From positions 1 through 57,623 of the forward strand of contig REED01000146.1 in NCBI GenBank assembly GCA_007695225.1: a DNA stretch of 57,623 nt, in the 5' to 3' direction. The position numbers and the translations under genes are program-made. This DNA is from Gemmatimonadales bacterium (lineage in GTDB: Bacteria > Gemmatimonadota > Gemmatimonadetes > Longimicrobiales > Gaopeijiaceae). Below are positions 45,023-52,540 of this stretch, piece by piece. The notes beneath the pieces are model-generated. The model did no database searches, was not told the DNA's origin, and saw only the letters and a program-made list of their open reading frames with translations. Each line of letters opens with the position of its first letter. Within the stretch, counting starts at the first letter, position 1.

Positions 45023-45262
45023 TCACTGGAGATACCACCGCCCTGTGCACAGGTCCCGGTAGAGGGTCACGGCTCGCCCCCCCTCCAGGACCAGGTCGTA
45101 GTAGAGACGGGAGATGGGCACGCGCCACCATTCGTCGTCGATCCGCCACCGCTCCCGGATGCCATCCACCCCCACAGGCGCCCGGCGTCCCTGGACGGCC
45201 AGCGGCTCTCCCGACGGATCGGTGCGAACCCCCACGGCCCGGGGGAGATTGAGGGACCTCAT
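45023..45262 (-). CDS. DUF6504-like small protein next to imuB
   Basis: A 79-residue protein recognisable by IRERWRIDDEWWRVPISRLYYDLVLEGGRAVTLYRDLCTGRWYLQ (in short: RERWR, DEWW, YYDL, LYRDLxTGRWYL). As I recall, such proteins are encoded beside ImuB/DnaE2 mutagenesis genes in actinobacteria and others and are labelled DUF6504. It overlaps the imuB stop by 4 nt (ATGA), which fits an accessory role in translesion DNA synthesis. No known catalytic residues. Mechanism unknown. Confidence 0.8.
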   Translation of the reverse strand: MRSLNLPRAVGVRTDPSGEPLAVQGRRAPVGVDGIRERWRIDDEWWRVPISRLYYDLVLEGGRAVTLYRDLCTGRWYLQ

Positions 45263-46548
45263 GGCTCCACCGTCATGAGGGCGTGTCGCCGTTCGGGGAT
45301 GCGGGACCAGGGGTCCACCTCCACCACCCGGTAGAGGGGGTCGTGTCCCAATCGTAGCCTCAGCTCCCGGAGGGCTTCCCGGAGGAGGAGACCCCTCCGG
45401 TCTCCCATGGGGTCGGTCCGGCCTTCCTCCACCCCGGTTCTTGCCTCCTGGGGATCGAAGAGGGAGGTCTGGTCGGTGGGGGCCCCGAACTCGAAGGCCT
45501 CCACGAAGAGGGTATCCAGCGCCCGGGAGGGAGGACGGAGCGCCATCCGACTCCGGAGGGGAGAGGCCAGGACCTCCCGCCGGGCTGTGGGTTCCCGGAG
45601 GGTGACCTCCACCTGCCAGGATCCCCCATCCTCCAGGTGACCACCGGCCCGGAGACCCCGGAGGGCCCGGTCCCGGCGCTCAGGCCGGGAAAGGAGTCGA
45701 TCCAGGAGCCGATCCACTCCCCGGTGGAGAGCCTCCCGGTCTCCCACCGGGGCGGGGAAGTCCAGGGAGACCCGCAGGGGACGGGGACGGTGCAGTGGAC
45801 GCACCGGGTCGATCCGCTCGCCCCGGGCCAGTTCCCGGAGAATCCGTCCCTCGCCTCCCACCTGGCGGAGGAGCGCGGAAAGGGGAAGGTCCCCCAGGTC
45901 GCCCAGGGTCCTCAGGTCCAGACGATGGAGTCGATCCACCTTCTCGTCGGAAAGGGGGAGGACCTCCAGGGGGCAGGACGCCAGAAAGCGGGCGAGTCCC
46001 GACGATTCCACCAGGATCGGTGCCCCCGGGCAAGCGGATTCCGCCGCCACCCGGGCCGCGAAGGTGCCTGGAGCCCGCCCCACCCGGATGGCCGCCACCA
46101 GGGGGCGGGGAAGGATCCCCAACAGGGCATGGAGCACCCGATCCACTTCCTCCCGGGGGGGACCCAGGAGTCGCTCCAGGCCATCCACCCCCAGATGGAT
46201 GAGTCCCGGCCCCACCGGCTCCACCACCGGACTCACACCTTCCAGACACTCCAGGATCCCCTCCATGGCGGCCTCGTAGTGCGTAGGGTCGGGCTCCAGG
46301 AGGGTCAGGGAGGGACAGAGGGCCACCGCCCGGGAAACCAGCATTCCGGGCCGAACCCCAGCCCGGGCAGCCCGTTCCGAGACCTGCCCCACGACCTGCC
46401 GCCCCGCCCCTTCTCCCGGAGCCAGGAGGGCCACCGAGGTGGTATCCAGCTCCGGACTCCGAACCAGTTCGAGCCGAAGCTCGAAGGTGGGAAGCCAGAG
46501 GCAGAGGGCGGTGCGAGAGGTGGGCCCTCGAGGGGGAAGAGGAGGCAT
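45259..46548 (-). CDS. imuB: ImuB-like Y-family DNA polymerase homologue
   Basis: A 429-residue member of the DinB/ImuB group. The ATG at 46548 (MPPLPPRG) precedes the usual first strand, ALCLWLPTFELRLELV, which replaces the DMDAFFASVE catalytic motif of true polymerases, so the protein should be inactive as a polymerase, like ImuB. Further landmarks: VGQVSERAARAGVRPGMLVSRAVALCPSL, and the helix-hairpin-helix region LDLRTLGDLGDLPLSALLRQVG. ImuB normally links ImuA (RecA-like) and DnaE2 to the beta clamp in SOS mutagenesis. Neither partner is in the window. A 5' direct repeat (46598-46616) may be a damage-response operator. The open frame upstream to 46680 is probably untranslated. Confidence 0.85.
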   Translation of the reverse strand: MPPLPPRGPTSRTALCLWLPTFELRLELVRSPELDTTSVALLAPGEGAGRQVVGQVSERAARAGVRPGMLVSRAVALCPSLTLLEPDPTHYEAAMEGILECLEGVSPVVEPVGPGLIHLGVDGLERLLGPPREEVDRVLHALLGILPRPLVAAIRVGRAPGTFAARVAAESACPGAPILVESSGLARFLASCPLEVLPLSDEKVDRLHRLDLRTLGDLGDLPLSALLRQVGGEGRILRELARGERIDPVRPLHRPRPLRVSLDFPAPVGDREALHRGVDRLLDRLLSRPERRDRALRGLRAGGHLEDGGSWQVEVTLREPTARREVLASPLRSRMALRPPSRALDTLFVEAFEFGAPTDQTSLFDPQEARTGVEEGRTDPMGDRRGLLLREALRELRLRLGHDPLYRVVEVDPWSRIPERRHALMTVEP

Positions 46549-46597
46549 GCCGGTGGCGGAATCCAGGAAAGCGACCAGGGAGATCGAACAAAAGCCG

Positions 46598-46616
46598 AAA
46601 CCGAAGATAAACCGAA
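46598..46616 (-). promoter_or_regulatory. direct repeat upstream of imuB, possible SOS operator
   Basis: Within an unusually AT-rich pocket, TTCGGTTT occurs twice on the minus strand with 11-nt period (complement AAACCGAA at 46598-46605 and 46609-46616). Alphaproteobacterial LexA uses direct GTTC repeats with the same period, so a LexA-type role is conceivable. I see no match to classical E. coli or Gram-positive SOS boxes. Confidence 0.35.
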
Positions 46617-46737
46617 AACAATCGACAGGACAAGCCGCCACCAACGTCCAGGACCATGGGGTCTGGCCCGGGACCATCACCTGAGCGCCCCCGGTGGCTA
46701 CGCCTGGGAGAAGCGCCTGGATGCGGACCGCCCGGAG

Positions 46738-47127
46738 CTACCGGGCGGAAGGGGGAGGCGCCAGGGCCCGCCAAGCGTTCTCGTGGAAGGTCCAGACGAG
46801 CACCCCACCCACCAGAAGCACGTTCAGGAGTCCCACGGCACTGAAGGGAGGCTCGGGATCCCCTCCCGCCAGGACCACTTCCGGAAGGCTCCAGATGGGA
46901 AGGAGGACCGAGAGGAGAAGGAGGAAGAGGTTCACCACGCTCTCTCCCATGACGATCCAGCGGGCCATGGACGGGCGGAGGAGGAGGAAAACCCCCACCA
47001 GGACCAGAATGAGATAGTAGCCCGCCCGGAGTCCCGGGGAGGCGAGCCCTGCCACCCGGATGGGAGCTCCCAGCACTCCGTCCACCAGGGCAAACAGGGG
47101 AGTGGCCCCCAGGTAGTAGGCACCCAT
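46738..47127 (-). CDS. small integral membrane protein of unknown function
   Basis: A 129-residue protein starting at ATG 47127 (MGAYYLG). Four hydrophobic segments can be seen: ATPLFALVDGVLGAP, GYYLILVLVGVFLLL, VVNLFLLLLSVLLPIW and AVGLLNVLLVGGVLVW. The C-terminus is short and polar. I do not recognise the family. It is the third gene of the TetR-led operon, 28 nt after the 84-residue gene. An upstream extension of the frame overlaps that gene and lacks a start codon with a ribosome site, so I exclude it. Confidence 0.6.
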   Translation of the reverse strand: MGAYYLGATPLFALVDGVLGAPIRVAGLASPGLRAGYYLILVLVGVFLLLRPSMARWIVMGESVVNLFLLLLSVLLPIWSLPEVVLAGGDPEPPFSAVGLLNVLLVGGVLVWTFHENAWRALAPPPSAR

Positions 47128-47155
47128 CCGCCGGGACCAGGGATCCGGGCTCAGG

Positions 47156-47410
47156 TCAGCGACCCTCCGCCACTGCCCCACTGGCCACCCAGGCGGTCCA
47201 CCAGATGTCCCGGAGCATCTCGGCCCCCACGGCTTCCCGGACACCGGAGGCCAGGGAACGGGGGGACGAGGTGACCCGGAGAAGGGAATCGCCGGGGAAC
47301 GGAGCGGAAGAGGAGGAGATCGGTCCCGGAGGGGAAGCGCCCAGAAACAGAATCAGGACGGAGAGAAGGAGGCCTACCCTCGAGGCGCCCCGGTGGAAAG
47401 GGCGGGTCAT
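47156..47410 (-). CDS. small exported or membrane protein of unknown function
   Basis: An 84-residue protein with a basic N-terminus, one hydrophobic segment (VGLLLSVLILFLGAS) that looks like a signal peptide or anchor, a Ser/Pro-rich linker, and a C-terminal helix with EMLRDIWWTAWVASGAV. I do not recognise it. It starts 15 nt after the TetR stop and precedes the small membrane protein, so the three form one unit. The second hydrophobic stretch may make it a partner of the following membrane protein. Confidence 0.55.
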   Translation of the reverse strand: MTRPFHRGASRVGLLLSVLILFLGASPPGPISSSSAPFPGDSLLRVTSSPRSLASGVREAVGAEMLRDIWWTAWVASGAVAEGR

Positions 47411-47425
47411 GGAACCGGCCTTGAT

Positions 47426-48097
47426 TCAGGAGTGGGGGACGTCCGGAGCGGCGAACCCGGCAGAACGGATGAGGAAGACGGCGCCCCGGGCCAGGGCGGG
47501 AACCAGGGTCACCCTGGAATCCCCACCGGGACCGGCTCCCTCCCGGATCCCCTCGGCCAGGCTTCCCACCAGAAGGGTGGCCAGGTCCCCATCTCCGATC
47601 TCCTGAAGGGGAATGGCGAAGGGAAGGCTCTCCGCCAGGCGCTGCCGGAACCGATCCCGGAAGAGGTCCAGGAGGGGACGGGGATCCGTGGAGCCGTCCA
47701 GGGACGTGGATACCGGGAGGGAGCCCAACCGGGGGCCCAGGGCCCGGGCCAGGGGGGGATCCGATTCCAGGGCACGGCCCACCGCGTCCACGATCCGCAC
47801 GATGGCATCGGTCCCCACCAGCCCTTCTCCGGCCACCTCCTCCTCCGCCGAGGCCCAGACCTCCTCCAGGTAGGCGGAAAGGACGTGATCCTTGGTGGGG
47901 AAGTGGTTGAAGAAGGTCCCCTTGGCCACACCCGTGACCCGGGTCAACTCCGAAACCGTGACCTCTTCGAACCCTCGGTTCCGGAAGGCGGACAGCGCCT
48001 CTCCGTAGAGGTTTGCCCGGATCTCCCCAGGGGAGAGACGGGTTCTTCGGGGCGCGCGGCTCCGGGGACGCTTCCGGGGGGATCGGGTTTTGGTCAT
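47426..48097 (-). CDS. TetR-family transcriptional regulator
   Basis: A 223-residue regulator. The DNA-binding domain (about residues 23-70) is clear: NLYGEALSAFRNRGFEEVTVSELTRVTGVAKGTFFNHFPTKDHVL, with the recognition helix at GVAKGTFFNHF. A basic N-terminal arm (KTRSPRKRPRSR) precedes it. The C-terminal ligand domain is not diagnostic. I use the ATG at 48097, which overlaps the stop of a six-codon leader ORF with a good ribosome site. Divergent from the DedA-flavoprotein/cfa genes and first gene of a three-gene unit; it probably represses one or both. A palindrome at 48309-48327 is a candidate operator. Confidence 0.9.
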   Translation of the reverse strand: MTKTRSPRKRPRSRAPRRTRLSPGEIRANLYGEALSAFRNRGFEEVTVSELTRVTGVAKGTFFNHFPTKDHVLSAYLEEVWASAEEEVAGEGLVGTDAIVRIVDAVGRALESDPPLARALGPRLGSLPVSTSLDGSTDPRPLLDLFRDRFRQRLAESLPFAIPLQEIGDGDLATLLVGSLAEGIREGAGPGGDSRVTLVPALARGAVFLIRSAGFAAPDVPHS

Positions 48098-48114
48098 GAG
48101 GGGAAGATGACCAT
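48094..48114 (-). CDS. six-codon leader ORF upstream of tetR
   Basis: On the minus strand GGAGG, a 9-nt spacer, then ATG reads MVIFPS and stops at a TGA that overlaps the TetR ATG (ATGA). The TetR start itself has a pyrimidine-rich stretch upstream and no Shine-Dalgarno, so ribosomes could reach it by re-initiation after the leader. Confidence 0.5.
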   Translation of the reverse strand: MVIFPS

Positions 48115-48308
48115 GGTCACCTTCCTCCGTCAACCAGTCCCGGTCCGGGTGGGCGGAACTGGATCGACCCGTCTTTCCCCGGGGGGAGTATGATCCTACC
48201 CTGGGGGGCTGTGGAGGCCCGCCAAGGAGCGATGGGAAACGAAAGCGGGTCCTCGGGGCTTATCCCCGTATGACCAGTCCCCCTTCCGGTTCCCTCGGAT
48301 GGGTTCAT

Positions 48309-48327
48309 CTTCCGGGATTCCCGGAAG
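48309..48327. promoter_or_regulatory. 19-nt perfect palindrome between tetR and the DedA fusion gene
   Basis: CTTCCGGG-ATT-CCCGGAAG, perfect over 8+3+8 nt, 59 nt before the ATG of the fusion gene. Size and position suit a TetR operator; it could also be a leader hairpin. A TATGAT at 48189-48194 is a weak -10 candidate upstream of it. Confidence 0.45.
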
Positions 48328-48385
48328 TCCGGGTTCCCCCGAGAGAGGGATCCGGCATTCACGCACGGCACGGAGCGCCCGTCGG

Positions 48386-50521
48386 ATGAAAGCCAGCAAG
48401 ATCCTCATCGGAGTGGCCGTCCTGGCCCTCATCGCCGCCTTCTTCATCCTGGAGCTGGGGCAGTACTTCTCCCTGGAATTCCTGAAGGACCAGCGGGACG
48501 CCATCGAGGCCTTCTACCAGGCGAACACCGCCTTCACCGTGGGGCTGTATTTCGGGATCTACGTACTGGTGACGGCGCTCTCCCTTCCCGGAGCCGCCAT
48601 CATGACGCTGGCCGGAGGAGCCATCTTCGGCTTCCTCTGGGGAACGGTGATCGTCTCCTTTGCCTCCACCATCGGGGCCACCCTGGCCTTCATCCTGGGA
48701 CGGTTCCTCTTCCGGGATTATGTGCAGCGTCGCTTCGGTCCGTACCTGAAGGCGGTGAACGAGGGGGTGGAACGGGACGGGGCCTTCTATCTCTTCATGC
48801 TCCGCCTGGTGCCCATCTTCCCCTTCTTTGTCATCAACCTGGTGATGGCCCTCACTCCCATGAAGACGGTGACCTTCTTCCTGGTGAGCCAGGTGGGGAT
48901 GCTGGCGGGCACCATGGTGTACGTGAACGCCGGGACCCAGATCGCCCAGATCGACTCCCTGGCGGGGATCCTCTCCCCCCAGCTTCTCGGCGCCTTCGCC
49001 CTCCTGGGGATCTTCCCCCTCGTGGCCAAGTGGGTGGTCGGAGTCGTCCAGCGGCGCAGAGCGCTGAAGGGGTGGACCCGGCCGCGGAGCTTCGACCGGA
49101 ACCTGGTGGTCATCGGGGCGGGATCGGCGGGACTGGTCACCGCGTACATCGCCGCAGCGGTGAAGGCCCGGGTGACCCTCATCGAGAAGAACGAGATGGG
49201 GGGCGACTGCCTGAACACCGGATGCGTCCCATCCAAGGCGCTGATCCGCTCCGCCAAATACGTCTCCCTGATCCGACGCCACGAGGAATTCGGGGTGCGT
49301 CAGGCCTCCTCCGAGCATGACTTCGCCGACATCATGGATCGGGTCCATGGGGTCATCGCCACCATCGAGCCCCATGACTCGGTGGAGCGCTACGAAGGGC
49401 TGGGGGTGGAGGTCATCAAGGGGGAGGCCCGCATCACCGGGCCCTGGTCCGTGGAGGTGAACGGACAGACCCTCACCACCCGCCACATCGTGGTGGCCAC
49501 GGGCGCGCGTCCCTTCGTTCCTCCCATCCCGGGGATCGACGAAGTGGACGCCCTCACCTCCGACACCATCTGGTCCCTCCGGACCCACCCGGGGCGCCTC
49601 CTGATCCTGGGTGGGGGACCCATCGGATGCGAACTCTCCCAGGCCTTTCAGCGCCTGGGCGCGGAAGTCACACAGGTGGAGATGCTTCCCCGGATCCTGA
49701 ACGGGGAGGATCCCGAGGTCTCCGCCTTCGTGGAAGCGAAGCTCAAGGGGGAGGGCGTCCAGGTACTGACCGGGCACAAGGTCACCGCCTTCGAGGTGGC
49801 CGGAGAGGAGAAGGTGGCGGTGGCGGAGCATGAGGGAGGGGCGGTTCGTCTCCCCTTCGATACCCTCCTGGTGGCCGTGGGGCGCCAGGCCCGGGTGGAG
49901 GGGTTCGGCCTGGAGGAGGTGGGGGTCACAGTCCGAAATGGCCGGATCGAGACCGATGATTATCTCCAGACCCGGGTTCCCACCATCTTCGCCTGTGGGG
50001 ACTGCGTGGGTCCCTACCAGTTCACCCACGCCGCCTCCCACCAGGCCTGGCACGCCGCGGTGAACTCCCTGTTCGCCAATCCATTCAAGCGCTTCAAGGT
50101 GGATTATTCGGTGCTCCCCCACGCCACCTTCACCGACCCCGAAGTGGCCCGGGTCGGCCTGAGCGAAGAGGACGCCAAGGCCCGGGGCGTGGAGTACGAG
50201 GTGACCGTTTATGACATGGAGGAGCAGGACCGGGCCATCGCGGAGGGACAGGCCCATGGGTTCGTGAAAGTTCTCACCCCGCCGGGGAAGGACCGGATCC
50301 TGGGCGCCACCATCGTGGGGGAGCACGCCGGAGATCTCATCAGCGAATTCACCCTGGCGATGAAACACGGGATCGGCCTGAACAAGATCCTGGGCACGAT
50401 CCATGCGTATCCCACGCTGTCGGAAGCCAACAAGGCGGTGGCAGGGAACTGGAAACGAGCCAATGCACCGGAACGGGCCCTCGACTTCCTCCAGCGCTAC
50501 CATGCCTGGCGAACGGGCTGA
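48386..50521 (+). CDS. fusion: DedA/TVP38 membrane domain + flavin disulfide-reductase-like domain
   Basis: A 711-residue two-part protein. Residues 1-230 or so form a TVP38/TMEM64 (SNARE-associated, DedA-like) membrane domain, with LPGAAIMTLAGGAIFGFLWG and the re-entrant-type segments plus FMLRLVPIFPFFVIN. From about 240 to the end it is a pyridine-nucleotide disulfide oxidoreductase: VVIGAGSAGLV (FAD), GGDCLNTGCVPSK with redox Cys275 and Cys280, LGGGPIGCELSQAF (NAD(P)H), FACGDC and the C-terminal dimer domain. The base in HAYPTLSEAN is Tyr where lipoamide dehydrogenases have His, so it is not a standard dehydrogenase. Such fusions are often labelled mercuric-reductase-like; there is no MerA C-terminal Cys pair. 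cfa follows after 46 nt. A role in membrane redox or lipid stress is inference. Confidence 0.88.
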   Translation: MKASKILIGVAVLALIAAFFILELGQYFSLEFLKDQRDAIEAFYQANTAFTVGLYFGIYVLVTALSLPGAAIMTLAGGAIFGFLWGTVIVSFASTIGATLAFILGRFLFRDYVQRRFGPYLKAVNEGVERDGAFYLFMLRLVPIFPFFVINLVMALTPMKTVTFFLVSQVGMLAGTMVYVNAGTQIAQIDSLAGILSPQLLGAFALLGIFPLVAKWVVGVVQRRRALKGWTRPRSFDRNLVVIGAGSAGLVTAYIAAAVKARVTLIEKNEMGGDCLNTGCVPSKALIRSAKYVSLIRRHEEFGVRQASSEHDFADIMDRVHGVIATIEPHDSVERYEGLGVEVIKGEARITGPWSVEVNGQTLTTRHIVVATGARPFVPPIPGIDEVDALTSDTIWSLRTHPGRLLILGGGPIGCELSQAFQRLGAEVTQVEMLPRILNGEDPEVSAFVEAKLKGEGVQVLTGHKVTAFEVAGEEKVAVAEHEGGAVRLPFDTLLVAVGRQARVEGFGLEEVGVTVRNGRIETDDYLQTRVPTIFACGDCVGPYQFTHAASHQAWHAAVNSLFANPFKRFKVDYSVLPHATFTDPEVARVGLSEEDAKARGVEYEVTVYDMEEQDRAIAEGQAHGFVKVLTPPGKDRILGATIVGEHAGDLISEFTLAMKHGIGLNKILGTIHAYPTLSEANKAVAGNWKRANAPERALDFLQRYHAWRTG

Positions 50522-50567
50522 GCGAGGAGAGGAAGGGGTGGACGGGCCGGTCTGACAAGGAGGCGCC

Positions 50568-51728
50568 GTGGGCAGAGGAGCAGGGAGTGCCGAATCCGTC
50601 GTCCGTGACCTCTTCGGAGAGGTTGGGATCACCGTGGACGGGCCTGCCCCCCACGACCCACAGGTCCAGGACTCCCGCTTCTTCCAGCGGGTCCTTTCCC
50701 AGGGCTCGCTGGGGCTGGGAGAGTCCTACGTGGAGGGGTGGTGGGACGCTGAAGCCGTGGACGAGTTCATCCATCGAGTCCTGACCGGGGGTCTCACCCG
50801 TCGAGCCCGTCGGAACCTCCGCGCAGTGGCCCTGGCCCTGAAGGCCCGGGTCCTGAACCTTCAGCGCCTGGGGCGGGCCGGACACCACATTCGGTCCCAC
50901 TACGAACGCGGTTTGGATCTCTTCCATATCATGCTCGACGCCCGCATGGTCTACTCATGCGGGTACTGGCGTGACGCCCGGACCCTGGATGAAGCGCAGG
51001 AGGCAAAGCTTGAACTCACCTGCCGCAAGCTCGGACTAAAAAAGGGTATGCACCTCCTGGACATCGGGTGCGGCTGGGGATCCTTGGTTCGCTTCGCGGC
51101 TGAACGGTTCGAGGTCCGGGCCACTGGCATCACCCTCTCCCCGGAGCAGGCCCAGGTGGCCCGGGAGCGCTGCGAAGGGCTTCCCGTGGAGATCAGGGTC
51201 CAGGACTACCGCCAGCTTCAGGATCGTTTCGATGCGGTGGTTTCGGTGGGGATGTTCGAACATGTGGGACCCAGGAATCACCAGGCCTACATGGAGACGG
51301 TGGACCGGTGCCTGACCCCCGGAGGAGTCTCCCTCCTCCACACCATCGCAGGGAATGAGGTGACCGCCCACATCGATCCCTGGATCCATCGGTACATCTT
51401 CCCCGGAGGACACCTTCCCACCCTGGCCCAGATCGGTCGGGCCGCCGAAGGGCGCTTCCTGGTGGAGGATGTCCACAATTTCGGGCCGGACTATGACCGC
51501 ACCCTCATGGCTTGGCATGAGCGCTTTGAAGCCGGATGGTCCCACCTTTCCAACACCTACGATGAAACGTTCCGTAGGGCATGGCGCTACTACCTGCTCT
51601 GCTGCGCCGGCGCCTTCCGGTCCCGGTTCACGCAACTCTTCCAGGTGGTCCTGTCCCGTCCCGGCACCCCCCGAAGCCACCTGCGAGCGCTGGAGCCGAC
51701 CGTGCCCACCGTATCGGGAGCGTCTTGA
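50568..51728 (+). CDS. cfa: cyclopropane-fatty-acyl-phospholipid synthase
   Basis: A 386-residue SAM-dependent enzyme that methylenates unsaturated acyl chains of membrane phospholipids. The start is GTG at 50568 with AAGGAGG nearby. The N-terminal domain (RFFQRVLSQGSLGLGESYVEGWW) fits Cfa; the catalytic domain has SHYERGLDLFHIMLD, YSCGYW with Cys131, the SAM loop LDIGCGWGSL, VSVGMFEHVG and the terminal GWSHLSNTYDETFRRAWRYYL. Co-transcribed with the DedA-flavoprotein gene, which suggests a shared role in membrane adaptation, perhaps under the divergent TetR. A small GNRA-loop hairpin follows the stop. Confidence 0.94.
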   Translation: MGRGAGSAESVVRDLFGEVGITVDGPAPHDPQVQDSRFFQRVLSQGSLGLGESYVEGWWDAEAVDEFIHRVLTGGLTRRARRNLRAVALALKARVLNLQRLGRAGHHIRSHYERGLDLFHIMLDARMVYSCGYWRDARTLDEAQEAKLELTCRKLGLKKGMHLLDIGCGWGSLVRFAAERFEVRATGITLSPEQAQVARERCEGLPVEIRVQDYRQLQDRFDAVVSVGMFEHVGPRNHQAYMETVDRCLTPGGVSLLHTIAGNEVTAHIDPWIHRYIFPGGHLPTLAQIGRAAEGRFLVEDVHNFGPDYDRTLMAWHERFEAGWSHLSNTYDETFRRAWRYYLLCCAGAFRSRFTQLFQVVLSRPGTPRSHLRALEPTVPTVSGAS

Positions 51729-51734
51729 GCCCGC

Positions 51735-51750
51735 CGAGGAGGGATCCTCG
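51735..51750 (+). terminator. short hairpin after cfa
   Basis: CGAGGA-GGGA-TCCTCG, 6 bp with a 4-nt GNRA-type loop, 7 nt after the cfa stop, without U-tract. A further 17-nt palindrome, AGGAAGGGTACCTTCCT, is at 51829-51845, between cfa and the cytochrome gene. Confidence 0.4.
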
Positions 51751-51944
51751 ACGTCCAAGAGCGAATTCCGTCATCCTGGCGTTGGCCACCCTTCAAGAAC
51801 CAGGAAGCAAGGGGATCCCGGACAGAGCAGGAAGGGTACCTTCCTCAGGAGACAGGTTGAACGCTTGCGCGAAGCTACGTGTCGTGGAGATTGGAAGAGG
51901 GAGATTCAGAAGGCCGTCACGCACACCCGAATCGGCGAGAATCA

Positions 51945-52415
51945 ATGATGAACCAAAGGGAACAGGGCAAGATCGGATCGAGGGGCAACCGTCAACTGCC
52001 GCCGTGGTTCTTGCCCGGCCTGCTGACCCTGGCCCTCGTTGGGTTTCTGGCCCCTGCCTTCCTGGAAGCCCAGGAGGAACCCAGGCGAACCGCCTTGGAC
52101 GGGGTCTATTCGGAAGCGCAAGCGCAGCGGGGGAGCAGTACATTCCGGTCTAGCTGCGGCTACTGTCACACGGCTTCGGAATTTGCCGGAGAACACTTTC
52201 GTCGCATGGTGAGCGGTGACCAGATCTACTGGTTCTACGAGTACATCCGCTTCAATATGCCCCAGGACGCTCCCGGAGCCCTTCCGGCCCAGTCCTATGC
52301 CGACATCCTGGCCTATATCCTGGAGTTGAACGAATTCCCCGCAGGGAGCGATGAACTCCCAGCTGAGGCTTCCGTGCTCCGAGGGATTGATTTCCCCGAG
52401 GTGGACGACCGGTAA
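51945..52415 (+). CDS. exported monoheme cytochrome c
   Basis: A 156-residue class I-like cytochrome. ATG 51945 is followed directly by a second ATG; either gives a signal-anchor (FLPGLLTLALVGFLAPAFLEAQ). The single haem site is C71-GY-C74-H75. The likely axial Met is in RFNMPQDAPGALPAQSYADILAYILELN, the usual MP-xxPG-xL..YADILAYIL ending of such proteins. It would carry electrons in the periplasm. No oxidase or dehydrogenase lies beside it. The C-terminus continues for about 30 polar residues. Confidence 0.9.
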   Translation: MMNQREQGKIGSRGNRQLPPWFLPGLLTLALVGFLAPAFLEAQEEPRRTALDGVYSEAQAQRGSSTFRSSCGYCHTASEFAGEHFRRMVSGDQIYWFYEYIRFNMPQDAPGALPAQSYADILAYILELNEFPAGSDELPAEASVLRGIDFPEVDDR

Positions 52416-52465
52416 CAGGAAAAGCCCTCGGCGTAATCCTTTTGCCGGATCCAGGACCTGTCCCC

Positions 52466-52503
52466 GTTGGCCCCCGACGATCGAAGGATCGCCGGGGGCC
52501 AAC
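52466..52503. terminator. 17-position hairpin between convergent cytochrome and CBS genes
   Basis: Positions 52466-52482 pair with 52487-52503 apart from one mismatch, around the 4-nt loop GAAG. It lies 51 nt after the cytochrome stop and 38 nt after the CBS stop. No U-tract on either side. Confidence 0.7.
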
Positions 52504-52540
52504 CTCGTTCAGACCAGGGATGGGAACGAAGGGGCTTTCG

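Noticed and set aside
48359-50632. 757-codon open frame antisense to the DedA fusion gene
   Set aside because: His/Gly/Asp/Glu-rich shadow translation of a high-GC gene. The plus strand encodes clear DedA and flavoprotein motifs.
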